64,000 bases of DNA from JACVRN01 sp035276685 (GTDB lineage: Bacteria > Acidobacteriota > Blastocatellia > Pyrinomonadales > Pyrinomonadaceae): positions 1 through 64,000 of the forward strand of contig DATELK010000190.1 in assembly GCA_035276685.1 (NCBI GenBank), given 5' to 3'. The position numbers were made by a program, and so were the translations under genes. The notes under the pieces were generated by a model, which made no database searches, had not been told where the DNA came from, and saw only the letters and a list, made by a program, of their open reading frames with translations. Below, piece by piece: positions 43,833 to 52,328 of the stretch (its first letter is position 1; the number at the start of each line of letters is the position of its first letter).

Positions 43833-45563
43833 TCATTTAATTCCGAAGACCTGCACCTCTCTAACCCACATGACGAAGGGGCGGTTGCTTGGCCCCTGCT
43901 GTGCGGGCTGAAGTATGCGAAGGCGCGTCGCGCCGACGGGCGCAAACTCAAACGCCATGCGGTCGTAATCGTTTCCCGGCTCCATGCTTGAGATGGTGCG
44001 CCACTCCGCGCCGTCGTCCGCCACTTGAAGCTCCACGCGCCGCGAAGGCATGAAGCGGTTGCGGTCGAATCCCCAGTAGACGTAGACGGCCCCGACCTTA
44101 ACGGGAGCGTCGAAGCCAAGCTCTATCCAGTGCTCCACTGGCGTCTCGGCCGAAGACCAGTTGCCACGGTTATAGCGCATGCGCGCAATCCTCTGCACGT
44201 CCGTCTCGCCGTCCGTCAAAGGAGCCGCGTTGTAACCGTCGTAGCTCGAATCAACGCGCACGCTCGCAGGCCGAAGTTCCACCAGGTCGGAGGCTGGCAC
44301 GCGCGTAGGCTGCGGCGTAGGCGCAAGAGGCGCAACTGCCTTCTCTTCATCACCCGCGCGCCTGCTGCGAACATATAGCAGCCCAATGGCAAGGAGCGTC
44401 AGCAGGGCCATCACACCTATGATGTAAACGCCCCGCATCCTTCTCCACGAATCGAGCCTCGTGAGCCTCGAAGTGGCGGGCGACGAGTCGAGGTTATGGC
44501 CGCACGCGGGACAGCTTTTCTCTTCGGCAGAGACTTCCTCCCCGCACACGGGACAGACCGCAGAAGTTCTTATGGGCTGCGTCTTGTAGCTCTGTCGAAG
44601 GGTCTCTTCAGTCGTGGGGTCGAAAAGCTCCTGCGTGCCAACCTTCTCGCGTATGGGAGGCGGGACGGTCTCAGGCTGACTCAGGTCGTCGGTCGAGCGT
44701 CCCCTGGCCTGACGAACCGCGCGCAGTAAATCGAGCGCGGAACGGAACCTGTCCTCAGGCGCTTTTTCAAGAGCACGCAGGATTACTTTCTCAATCTCAG
44801 GCGGAATCTCTTTGTTGAATTCCGAAGGCGGAGTCGGCGCTACCTCTACGTGAGCGCGAAGGGTCTCTGTCCGGGTACGCTTGTCGCGTCTTCCGCCGAA
44901 CGGCGGGTCGCCCGTCAGCATCTCGTAGAGCATGACGCCTAAAGAGTAGATGTCGGAGCGCTGGTCTACGTCGCGGCCCCTGGCCTGTTCGGGCGAGACG
45001 TACTGCGGCGAGCCGTACCTGGTGCCGGAAGTGTCCACCGCGTCCAAGCCGCCGAGCTTGACTATGCCGAAGTCCGTCACCTTAACTCTCTCGTCCGTCG
45101 TCAGCAGGATGTTCGCGGGCTTCAGGTCACGATGCACCAGGCCGCGATGCAAAGAGCCGTCGCGGTCTCTGTAGGTGAAGGTCTGCGCGTAGGTGACGGC
45201 TTCAAGTATCTGCTCGAAGATGTCCAGCGCGCGGTCTAGCGAGAGCGGGCACTCCTCGCTCGCGCAAAGCTCCGCGAGCGAACGTCCTTCGACAAACTCC
45301 ATCACGATGTAGTAGGTCTGCTGCCCGACTATGTAATCGTAGATTTTGACTATGCCCGGATGGTCAAGCTGCGACTGTATGTACGCCTCTTTTTCAAAGC
45401 GCGAGCGCAGGCGGCGAAGGTCTGAAGGCGGGCGCGCATCTATGGACTTGATGGCGACCGTGCGCGGCAGTTGCCGGTGCTGGCCGCGATAAACGACACC
45501 CATGCCGCCGCGCCCTATGCACTCTTCTATGCGATAACTGCCTATGACGGTCTCGTCAGCCAC
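43833..45563 (-). CDS. Membrane Ser/Thr protein kinase with zinc ribbon and discoidin-like domain
   Basis: 576 residues. Kinase domain (about 8-275): CIGRGGMGVVYRGQHRQLPR, VAIKSI, VHRDLKPANILL (about 141), TDFGIVKLG and SPQYVSPEQARG. A short zinc ribbon follows (CPVCGEEVSAEEKSCPACGH, about 336-357), then one TM (YIIGVMALLTLLAIGLLYV, near 381). The extracytoplasmic part (about 430-576) resembles an F5/8 type C (discoidin) beta-sandwich: NRGNWSSAETPVEHWIELGF and VYVYWGFDRNRFMPSRRVEL. A Hanks-type receptor kinase whose outside domain may bind glycan. Confidence 0.88.
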   Translation of the reverse strand: MADETVIGSYRIEECIGRGGMGVVYRGQHRQLPRTVAIKSIDARPPSDLRRLRSRFEKEAYIQSQLDHPGIVKIYDYIVGQQTYYIVMEFVEGRSLAELCASEECPLSLDRALDIFEQILEAVTYAQTFTYRDRDGSLHRGLVHRDLKPANILLTTDERVKVTDFGIVKLGGLDAVDTSGTRYGSPQYVSPEQARGRDVDQRSDIYSLGVMLYEMLTGDPPFGGRRDKRTRTETLRAHVEVAPTPPSEFNKEIPPEIEKVILRALEKAPEDRFRSALDLLRAVRQARGRSTDDLSQPETVPPPIREKVGTQELFDPTTEETLRQSYKTQPIRTSAVCPVCGEEVSAEEKSCPACGHNLDSSPATSRLTRLDSWRRMRGVYIIGVMALLTLLAIGLLYVRSRRAGDEEKAVAPLAPTPQPTRVPASDLVELRPASVRVDSSYDGYNAAPLTDGETDVQRIARMRYNRGNWSSAETPVEHWIELGFDAPVKVGAVYVYWGFDRNRFMPSRRVELQVADDGAEWRTISSMEPGNDYDRMAFEFAPVGATRLRILQPAQQGPSNRPFVMWVREVQVFGIK

Positions 45564-45596
45564 AGACTCCAGAACCCCTCAAGGCAAAAGACAGAT

Positions 45597-45666
45597 GAAT
45601 AGTAAATGGTGAATGGTGAATAGAGAACACGTTTCGTCTATTCACCATTCACCATTTACTATTTAC
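45597..45666. repeat. Family-3 palindromic repeat (AATGGTGAATGGTGAATAG type)
   Basis: Arms GAATAGTAAATGGTGAATGG... (45597-45623) and their complement (45638-45666) with a 14-nt centre. Only one copy seen in the window. It lies between the kinase gene and the membrane protein upstream of it on the minus strand. Confidence 0.92.
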
Positions 45667-45684
45667 TCGTCCTTCAGTCTTTCT

Positions 45685-46443
45685 TCAGGCCGTCTTCTTT
45701 TCTTCCTCGTAGACATCGCGCAGGACATCCGAGATGGGCGGAGGCGGCTGCGCGGCGGGGCGCTTAGGCGTGGGAGTTGCCGGGCGTCTTGCCGGAGTCT
45801 CTGATTGAGAAGAGAGGCGCTCGATGACGGCGTTCGGCGCGGGCTGCGCTGGCTGTAGAAGCGTGGGTATGGCTTCCAGCCGCTCCCGGCTTTCGGCCAG
45901 AAGAGTCGCGGCGCGCTGGCGGCGTGCGCGGTCAAGACTGCGAATCGCCGCCATGGTCATGGGAGCTTCGGAAGGCTCCCGCTCAAGCTTGCGAAGTATG
46001 TGAACGTAGCGCGAAAGCTCAGGCGAAGGCGTCAGTCGGTGACGCTCGTCCGCAAGGTCGTTCTCCACGACGTAGGAGAGATGCTCTACGGCGGCCTGAT
46101 GGTCTCCGGCGTGATTGTAGAGCGCGCCGAGCGCGTAATAGACCAGAGGCGGCGGGTCTGTCATAGAGTGCAGCACACGCTCGCCTCGCTCTATGACTTC
46201 CATTATCTCAAAGCCGTACCAGCGCCGCTCCTCGTCGCGCAGGATGTCGTTGGCGGAGATGAAGAACTCGAAGATGCGACCCGTCTCCTGATGCTCGGAG
46301 CGCTGAACCGCGCGGTAGATAAAGTAGGTGATGACAGTGAAGAAGATTATGACAGACGGCGGGATGCCCATCACGCCCAGCATGGCGATGATGACTATAA
46401 TCGCCAGAATTCTCTGCGTCGCTTCTCTTCCCTTTGTACCCAT
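45685..46443 (-). CDS. Membrane protein with TPR-like segment, unknown
   Basis: 252 residues. Two adjoining TM helices near the start (ILAIIVIIAMLGVMGIPPSV and IIFFTVITYFIYRAV). A helical region follows (FEIMEVIERGERVLHSMTD, LVYYALGALYNHAGDHQAAV) that resembles a TPR. The tail is Pro/Arg-rich (PARRPATPTPKRP). The start is next to a family-1 repeat. Function unknown; may act with the kinase 120 bp downstream. Confidence 0.72.
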   Translation of the reverse strand: MGTKGREATQRILAIIVIIAMLGVMGIPPSVIIFFTVITYFIYRAVQRSEHQETGRIFEFFISANDILRDEERRWYGFEIMEVIERGERVLHSMTDPPPLVYYALGALYNHAGDHQAAVEHLSYVVENDLADERHRLTPSPELSRYVHILRKLEREPSEAPMTMAAIRSLDRARRQRAATLLAESRERLEAIPTLLQPAQPAPNAVIERLSSQSETPARRPATPTPKRPAAQPPPPISDVLRDVYEEEKKTA

Positions 46444-46450
46444 GACAAGA

Positions 46451-46531
46451 AATGATGAAGGCGGAGTGCAGAATGATGAATTAAAGAAAGAGCTTCTTCA
46501 CTTCTGCATTCTGCATTCTGACTTCTGCCTT
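46451..46531. repeat. Family-1 palindromic repeat, copy F (most diverged)
   Basis: Contains GGAGTGCAGAATGATGAATT and, inverted, TTCTGCATTCTGACTTCTGC. The left tip is altered (AATGATGAAGGCGG). It fills the gap between the isopropylmalate dehydrogenase-like stop and the next gene's start. Confidence 0.88.
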
Positions 46532-46535
46532 GCTT

Positions 46536-47594
46536 TCAAATTCTTTGCCGAATCCGTGCGCCCGCCTCTTCCGTCGAGAGCGTGCCGCCGAGGTCGCGCG
46601 TCGTCTCGCCAGCGTGGATTGCGTCTCTAACCGCCCGCTCAACTGCGCGACCCGCCTCCGCGTGTCCAAGGTATTCTAGCATCATCGCGGCGGTCAGGAT
46701 AGCTCCAACCGGATTGGCCACAGATTTCCCGGCCAGAGGCGGCGCGCTGCCATGCACGGGCTCGAAAAGCGAAACGCGTCCCGGATGAATGTTGCCTGAG
46801 GCCGCGAGCCCCAGCCCGCCCTGAAGCGCCGCGCCCAAGTCCGTCAGGATGTCTCCGAACAAGTTGTTCGAGACGATGACATCGTACTGCGAGGGGTCTT
46901 GCACCATGAACATGGCCATGGCGTCCACGTACTGGTGATTGGCCTCAGTCTCAGGAAAGCGCGCCGAGACTTCCCTGAAGACTCTCTGCCAGAGGTCGCC
47001 GCCGAAGCGTTGCACGTTGGACTTGTCGGCCATGGTCACGCTCTTTCTGCCCTGACTCCGAGCGTACTCGAAAGCGGCCGTGATGATTCTCTCCACGCCG
47101 CGCCGCGTGTTCAGTTCCTCCTGCGTGGCAATCTCGTCGGGCGTTCCCTTCTTGAGAAAGCCGCCCGCGCCGCAGTAAGCGCCCTCTGTATTCTCGCGGA
47201 AGACCACGAAATCTATGTCTTCGAGGCGGCGGTTACGAAGCGGAGTCAGGCGCTCGTCCAGCAGTCGCACGGGCCTGAGGTTTATGTAGAGGTCAAGCCC
47301 GCGACGCATCCCGAGCAGGATGTCTTCGGCATGCTTGTTGGAAGGAACCCTCGGGTCTCCGAACGCACCGGCAAGTATCGCGTCGAAGCTGCTTGAGAGA
47401 TGTTCAAGCGCGCCTTCGGGAAGACTGATGCCTTCGCTTAAAAACTTATCCGCGCCCCAATCGAAGTGGGTCAGCTCAAGCTCTACGCCGTGCGTCTCTC
47501 GCACGCGCTCAAGCACGCGCACCGCCTCACGTATAACTTCCGGGCCTATGCCGTCGCCCGCGACGACAGCTATGCGTTTAGTAGTTTGCGTCAT
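46536..47594 (-). CDS. Isopropylmalate/isocitrate dehydrogenase family protein
   Basis: 352 residues from the ATG at 47594; a TTG at 47606 is possible. Features: VVAGDGIGPEVIREAVRVLE, LYINLRPVRLLD, FVVFRENTEGAYCG, VTMADKSNVQRFG, and SNNLFGDILTDLGAALQGGL with the metal aspartates. It ends with HGSAPPLAGKSVANPVGAIL. A beta-decarboxylating NAD(P) dehydrogenase; substrate could be 3-isopropylmalate, tartrate or a related acid, and no leuA/leuC/leuD genes are nearby to decide. Confidence 0.88.
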   Translation of the reverse strand: MTQTTKRIAVVAGDGIGPEVIREAVRVLERVRETHGVELELTHFDWGADKFLSEGISLPEGALEHLSSSFDAILAGAFGDPRVPSNKHAEDILLGMRRGLDLYINLRPVRLLDERLTPLRNRRLEDIDFVVFRENTEGAYCGAGGFLKKGTPDEIATQEELNTRRGVERIITAAFEYARSQGRKSVTMADKSNVQRFGGDLWQRVFREVSARFPETEANHQYVDAMAMFMVQDPSQYDVIVSNNLFGDILTDLGAALQGGLGLAASGNIHPGRVSLFEPVHGSAPPLAGKSVANPVGAILTAAMMLEYLGHAEAGRAVERAVRDAIHAGETTRDLGGTLSTEEAGARIRQRI

Positions 47595-47613
47595 CAGCAC
47601 TTTCAATCAAGAA

Positions 47614-47697
47614 AGAAATTAACAGGGATGGACAGGATGTACAGGATAAAGAAGAAGCAATATTTTCTTTCTTATCCTGTCCATCCCTGTTTGAATC
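47614..47697. repeat. Family-2 palindromic repeat, copy d
   Basis: GAAATTAACAGGGATGGACA... with CCATCCCTGTTTGAATC as the inverted arm; nearest match to copy a. It lies between the dehydrogenase gene and the UspA gene. Confidence 0.95.
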
Positions 47698-47729
47698 TTC
47701 GTTAAGCATTAAGGCAATTTAGTGAATAA

Positions 47730-48170
47730 TCAATACGGGACACAGAGGACGGGGACGCGCGTGCCGCGCAGGACTTTCTCCGCCGTGGAGCCGAAGAGAA
47801 TCTCTTCGGGCGGCGTGGAGCGTCCCCTTACGCCCATGACAATCATGGGCAAGTCCAGGTCTCGCGCAATCTTGAGTATCTCTACAAAGGGGATGCCCAC
47901 GACAATCATGCGCTCAACGTCGAGGCCGCCCGTTTCGATGCCTTCGAGCATGCTGTTGAAGTCCATCTCGGCGCGCTCGCGCAGCCTCGCCGTTATCTCG
48001 TCAACGGTTCCGAGAGAAGCGGCGACGGCGTCGTTCAGGAAGTCCTGGTCTATGACGTGCAGGAGCGTGATGTCGCCGTCGGGCGAGGCTATGCCTATGG
48101 CGGCTCGCACGGCGTTAGTGGAGGCCGGAGAGAAATCTACGGGAACGAGTATGTCTGTCGCTTTTAACAT
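47730..48170 (-). CDS. Universal stress protein (UspA family)
   Basis: 146 residues. LKATDILVPVDFSPASTNAV start and the C-terminal ATP-binding pattern GVRGRSTPPEEILFGSTAEK (GxxGx9GS). Small cytoplasmic nucleotide-binding protein of stress response. It is alone, with a repeat on its downstream side. Confidence 0.93.
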   Translation of the reverse strand: MLKATDILVPVDFSPASTNAVRAAIGIASPDGDITLLHVIDQDFLNDAVAASLGTVDEITARLRERAEMDFNSMLEGIETGGLDVERMIVVGIPFVEILKIARDLDLPMIVMGVRGRSTPPEEILFGSTAEKVLRGTRVPVLCVPY

Positions 48171-48224
48171 GGCGTAGAACCTACTTTCCGAAAGCCTGAC
48201 CTCGCGGCGGTGAGACGCAAAGGG

Positions 48225-49301
48225 TCAGGCGGTCTTTCCGCTCAGCAGTTTTTGCTCTATGCGCGGGAGGCTGGCCAGCACAACGTCGCCTACAATCTTC
48301 AGGCTCTGCGGCGAAATCTTGTCGAGCGTGTCGTCCTCTGTGTGCCAGAAGGGATAGTTCTCAAGCTGTATAATGTCCATGCAGGTGACGCCCGCTTTAT
48401 GAAACGGCTCGTGGTCGTCGCCGCCCACGGACTCGGGCAGGTTAACGAAGTGCTTGCTGTAGCCCATCTCGCGCGCCGTCTGCCAGACTGTGTCCACGAG
48501 CCACGGCGTGCTTATCTCCTCGTCCCGCCCGAACATGAGATTTGAATAACCCACCATGTCTAGCAGAATCATCGCGCGCAGGCGCGGCAGTTCATTCTGC
48601 TTCTGCATCTGCGCGACGTAACGGCGGCTGCCGTAGGTATTGTCAGGGCCGTCCGGATTCTTGCACTCGTCCCAGCCTTCGCAGAATGCCTCTTCGCCGT
48701 CGAAGAAGACGAAGCGATAGGTGAAGCGCGGCTTGGCGTTCGAGGCCTTGAGAGCGCGTGCAAGCTCCATCACCACGCCCGTGGAAGAGCCGCCGTCGTT
48801 TGCGCCCACGAAACGCATCTTCTTGTAGAGCTTCGTGTCGTAGTGGCTTGAGAACATTATGATGTCGGGCGTCTCGCCTTCGAGCGTCGCCGTCACGTTG
48901 ACCATCTTGCGCGGGCCAACGGGCGTCGTGGCAGTCCACTCGTCCGTAGTCACCTGCAAGCCGTAAGACTTCAGCTCACCGATGATGTAGTCGCGCGCAA
49001 GCGCCAGCTCCTGCGAGCCTGCGGGGCGCGGGCCGAAGTCCACCTGCTTGCGCACGTGCTCGAAGGCGCGCTGGCCGTCGAAGGCGGGGCTTTGCGCCTG
49101 CGGCTGCGGCGTGGCCGTGGCTGCGGTCGGCGCGGTATTGGCTGCGGGCTGGCTGCCGCCGCTATTGTTTGCAGGGGCAGGACTCGACTTGCAGCCCGCG
49201 AGGGCGAAGCAGAGAGCGGCGAGCAGCACGAGCGCGCAGCCTTTTATTGACCAGTTAATCCGGCGCACGGGGTTCTCTTTAAGAGCTTGTAACAGATGCA
49301 T
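48225..49301 (-). CDS. Lipoprotein M28 peptidase (aminopeptidase family)
   Basis: 358 residues from the ATG at 49301. A basic N-terminus and hydrophobic stretch end in the lipobox LAGC (about 37), then an Ala/Pro/Gln-rich linker (about 40-75). The M28 zinc ligands are visible: MFSSHYDTKLY, GANDGGSSTGVVMELARAL, VFFDGEEAFCEGW, LLDMVGYSNL and FHKAGVTCMDI. One substrate pocket type is glutaminyl-cyclase-like, which shares this fold, so peptidase versus cyclase is open. Outer-surface lipoprotein. Confidence 0.9.
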   Translation of the reverse strand: MHLLQALKENPVRRINWSIKGCALVLLAALCFALAGCKSSPAPANNSGGSQPAANTAPTAATATPQPQAQSPAFDGQRAFEHVRKQVDFGPRPAGSQELALARDYIIGELKSYGLQVTTDEWTATTPVGPRKMVNVTATLEGETPDIIMFSSHYDTKLYKKMRFVGANDGGSSTGVVMELARALKASNAKPRFTYRFVFFDGEEAFCEGWDECKNPDGPDNTYGSRRYVAQMQKQNELPRLRAMILLDMVGYSNLMFGRDEEISTPWLVDTVWQTAREMGYSKHFVNLPESVGGDDHEPFHKAGVTCMDIIQLENYPFWHTEDDTLDKISPQSLKIVGDVVLASLPRIEQKLLSGKTA

Positions 49302-49489
49302 CAATCTATTTGGCTCAGGCGAATATTGATCAAAAAGAGCGGTCAGCTTAAATAGAGCTTATGTGTGAAAAAGCGCTACGAGTCTAGCTCTTTATGTTTA
49401 TCCTGCCCCGTACAAAGGGCAGGGCTACAGTTTATTGCAAACGACCAGCAATAACTATCCAGATAATTTAAGAGAAGACCGTGTTACCC

Positions 49490-49651
49490 TCAACGGGTGT
49501 TTCTTTCCTGGTCTCTCTGACGTTGTCGCTCCTGATTTTCCCTCTCAATGCGTCGCTGCTGCTCTTCCTGCTCTCTTTTCCACTGCTCTCTTCTTTCAGT
49601 CTCCTGAGGATTCTCTGTACCTTGATTTCTGATGCGGTCATCTCGAAACAT
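49490..49651 (-). CDS. Very small Arg/Glu/Gln-rich protein (first paralogue)
   Basis: 53 residues, beginning MFRDDRIRNQGTENPQETER. A strong AGGAGAGGA ribosome site lies upstream. Nearly all residues after 15 are E, R, Q or D with occasional aromatics, predicting one long charged helix or coiled coil. A second gene of the same kind lies at 49917-50087. No match recognised. Confidence 0.6.
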   Translation of the reverse strand: MFRDDRIRNQGTENPQETERREQWKREQEEQQRRIERENQERQRQRDQERNTR

Positions 49652-49916
49652 AGCGTCCTCTCCTTTCGCTGAGAAAGCCTAAGTAGCAAGGTCAGCTCTT
49701 AATCCACATGTGCGCTCCAGAAAGTGGAACAATCCGCCGTTTGTAAACAGCGCCCCCGCAGATGCATGGTATAGCGTTTCCGTTTTGCCGCCAGAGTGCC
49801 GTGAGATAATGTAGCCGCAATGTTATGCAGCTAAGATGACTGAGCAAAGTCTAACAGCTATTGTCCGAACGCAGAGGCAGCGATTATCAATTACCCGGCA
49901 CAGCTTCTCTCGAACC

Positions 49917-50087
49917 TCATTCTATTACTTCTTCCCGTTCTTTGCGTTGCTCTTGCTCCTCCCAACGCAGCTGCTCTATCTGATTATGTATACGTCTCTG
50001 AATCTCATCCTGTTGTCTTTTTTGCTCTTCCCTGCGGCGGGTCTCTTCCTCATTTTCTCGTCTCTGGTTCACAGGATAGATGGCCAT
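49917..50087 (-). CDS. Very small Arg/Glu/Gln-rich protein (second paralogue)
   Basis: 56 residues, beginning MAIYPVNQRRENEEETRRRE and ending KEREEVIE. GGGAGAAG ribosome site upstream. Composition and layout match the gene at 49490-49651 although the sequences are not identical, and the reading direction is the same. Lies between the M28 peptidase and a membrane protein gene. Confidence 0.6.
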   Translation of the reverse strand: MAIYPVNQRRENEEETRRREEQKRQQDEIQRRIHNQIEQLRWEEQEQRKEREEVIE

Positions 50088-50137
50088 AGTATCTTCTCCC
50101 TTTCTACATTCTAATCCTGAGCAATTCAGGAGCTACG

Positions 50138-50794
50138 CTAGATGATAGTCATAGCTCGCCAGGAGATGCCCCTGGAATTAATTATGAGTTCAAGCTTATA
50201 AGCGGTCTGAGGCGACGGCAAGGCAACCAGCAAAGGCTCGCTAATCCTCTCTCCGGGCTCGATCCACTCGTGGGCGGCGAACACGGTGAAAGTTGTGACA
50301 AAAGTCCAGGGGACAGCATGAATAATGGTAGAAGCTGCCGCAGCCCCGTGTGCGTAAACATCAAGCCCTGAGCCTCTCTGTTGAATCTCGACGCGTGTTA
50401 AGCCGACATTCTCCATTTGCATGTTGGCGCTCAAGTAGCTGTTACCATTAATAGTGACGACCTTGCCCTCAACGACCAGTTCCAGTCGCGATGTATAGAC
50501 TCTACCCTTAAAGACTTTATAGTAGGCCCAAAAACCGCCGGCTAATATTGCCGCAACTGTCAGAACGTGCTCGGCTATGCTGGCCAGTTTATCCCAGTCG
50601 TCCAACCCGTATGGGGCTGACGTACCTGAAGCCTGCTGCGTCCCTGTATTTTCCGGTAAAGGAGTCGGTGTAGCCTGAGCGCCGCGTGCGCTGAGACGAA
50701 CGCTTCCGTAGACTATTATCGCCACGGTAGCTAATAGAAATAAGACGACGTAACCTTTTATAATATCTCTGCGCATGAAGCCAGGAACGATCAT
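50138..50794 (-). CDS. Membrane protein, unknown
   Basis: 218 residues with one TM near the start (GYVVLFLLATVAIIVYGSV), a Pro/Thr-rich linker, a second hydrophobic helix (IAEHVLTVAAILAGGFWAYY, about 75-95), and a C-terminal beta-rich domain (LELVVEGKVVTINGNSYLS ... AYKLELIINSRGISW) like a ligand-binding or immunoglobulin-type fold. The two very small charged genes lie just downstream on the same strand. Not recognised. Confidence 0.68.
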   Translation of the reverse strand: MIVPGFMRRDIIKGYVVLFLLATVAIIVYGSVRLSARGAQATPTPLPENTGTQQASGTSAPYGLDDWDKLASIAEHVLTVAAILAGGFWAYYKVFKGRVYTSRLELVVEGKVVTINGNSYLSANMQMENVGLTRVEIQQRGSGLDVYAHGAAAASTIIHAVPWTFVTTFTVFAAHEWIEPGERISEPLLVALPSPQTAYKLELIINSRGISWRAMTII

Positions 50795-50902
50795 TCTTTA
50801 TCAAATGACCTCACTTTGTAAATTTAACAGCTTCCATCAGGCATAAGATATTCAGTTATTCCTACTCCCAGCGGGGCGTTGAATCCTCTGTTGCCGAGAA
50901 CA

Positions 50903-51502
50903 CTATGTCTGAGACTCTTGCTTTGGCTCAGATTCCTCAACGCTACTGGCGGCCTGTGTTGCCGTGCGATGCTCGGCGGGTCGTCGCGCCTCTCGCTCTC
51001 GCTCCGTCATGGCTCGCCCGCGCCCGGCCATGAAGCCCAGAACCTTTTCCCCGACGGTGAAAGGAAGGTTGAAGACGGTGCTGAAGGTCTGCATCATCGC
51101 CACGGCCTCAAGCTCTACGAGCGTGGCCAGCTTCTTATCCAGAGGCATCTCGCGGAACTCTTTGCGAAAACCCTTGAGCGCTTCTTCCGCAGTCTCTTCG
51201 CGCTCGGTGACGGGCACGGGCTGCAAGACTACGTCGCCCGCATGCTCCACTTTGGTCTGGCACGCGAGGCGCTCGCCTGCGGCCAGCCGCTCTGGACTCA
51301 GGCGCTCGCGCTCGCTTTCGGTCAACGATGAAAGCAGTGTTGCTCCTTCCTTGACTATGACGGCGCAGGTGTCGCACTCGCCGCGCCCCTCGCATTCGGC
51401 GGGCAGATAGATTCCCAGCCGCTTGGCGGCGTCCCAAAGATAAGTGCCTTCAGCTATGATTCCGCTGCGGCCCTCAGGCTCAAACTTGATATTAACGCTC
51501 AT
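50903..51502 (-). CDS. 2Fe-2S ferredoxin with C-terminal extension
   Basis: 199 residues. Plant/adrenodoxin-type 2Fe-2S domain (1-100) with ligands C37, C43, C46 and C81 (AECEGRGECDTCAVIV ... RLACQTK). The part after residue 105 is helical and charged (EALKGFRKEFREMPLDKKLA, AVAMMQTFSTVFNLPFTVGE), which is not part of the ferredoxin fold. Electron carrier; the partner is unknown. Downstream of a Fur-family gene, so perhaps metal- or oxidant-regulated. Confidence 0.85.
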   Translation of the reverse strand: MSVNIKFEPEGRSGIIAEGTYLWDAAKRLGIYLPAECEGRGECDTCAVIVKEGATLLSSLTESERERLSPERLAAGERLACQTKVEHAGDVVLQPVPVTEREETAEEALKGFRKEFREMPLDKKLATLVELEAVAMMQTFSTVFNLPFTVGEKVLGFMAGRGRAMTEREREARRPAEHRTATQAASSVEESEPKQESQT

Positions 51503-51583
51503 ACCCTTCGCTTTCCAGACACTTGCGAACTCAGCTTAGATGTTATACGGGGGAAGACACGAAGAAAATTACACCCAAACAAA

Positions 51584-51668
51584 GAGAAAAGGCAAAAGGA
51601 AAAAGTGAAGAAAGAGAAGCGTGGCTTTTCTTCCAGACTTTTCCTTTAGCCTTTCTCCTTTTTACTTC
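51584..51668. repeat. Family-4 imperfect palindrome (AAAAGGCAAAAGG type)
   Basis: GAGAAAAGGCAAAAGGAAAA (from 51584) and the inverted TTTTCCTTTAGCCTTTCTCC (from 51639) around about 26 bp. Imperfect arms, but the same layout as families 1-3: short A/G-rich arm, T/C-rich partner, between two genes. Single copy in the window. Confidence 0.75.
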
Positions 51669-51670
51669 AC

Positions 51671-52183
51671 TTATTCCCGTGTCGAGGAAGCCAGCCGAAC
51701 GTGCGGCTGTGCCGTCAGCTCGTGCTTCTTTTCTTCGCGTGCGCGGCGGCGGCAGTCGGCGCAGATGCCGTTGATGCGCAAAGAGTGATAGGTAGGCTGG
51801 AAGCGATGCTTGGCCGCGATGGCGTCCTGCAAGGCCTCTATCTCGGCAGAGTAAAACTCTATGGTCGCGCCGCACTCGGTGCAAATCATGTGGTCGTGGT
51901 GCTGGTGCTTGTAATTGTGCTCGTAGCGAGAGCGCCCGTCGCCGAAGCGCACTTCTCGCGCCAGCCCCGCTTCCGTCAGAAGCTTGAGCGTGCGGTAAAC
52001 GGTCGTCTGTCCTATGTTGGGGTCGTCCTTCTGGACTAAGCGATAGAGGTCTTCGCTGGTCAGATGCTCTTCGGTGCGCAGAAAGACCTCAAGTATCAGG
52101 TCTCGCTGCGCCGTGCGCTTCAATCCGGCCTTCTGAATATGCTGCTGGAATACTTCTTTCTCTTCCTTAAAGTCTTCGCTCAT
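51671..52183 (-). CDS. Fur-family metal/peroxide-responsive repressor
   Basis: 170 residues. Winged-helix N-terminal domain (GLKRTAQRDLILEVFLRTEE, LVQKDDPNIGQTTVYRTLKL) and C-terminal metal domain with HDHMICTECGATIEF and ICADCRR (two CxxC zinc pairs). Could be Fur, Zur or PerR type. The ferredoxin gene follows after a repeat, a possible target. Confidence 0.92.
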   Translation of the reverse strand: MSEDFKEEKEVFQQHIQKAGLKRTAQRDLILEVFLRTEEHLTSEDLYRLVQKDDPNIGQTTVYRTLKLLTEAGLAREVRFGDGRSRYEHNYKHQHHDHMICTECGATIEFYSAEIEALQDAIAAKHRFQPTYHSLRINGICADCRRRAREEKKHELTAQPHVRLASSTRE

Positions 52184-52328
52184 CCTCTTCCCACGCGCCG
52201 CTTTCTCTTTTATTTGCCGCTATTCTAACACCAGCCCGAGCCCCGTGTGAAGATTTGGCGCAACGCTCCACAGCGTGCTATCTTCCACAGCATGCCGGGG
52301 TGGCGGAACTGGTAGACGCTGCGGACTT

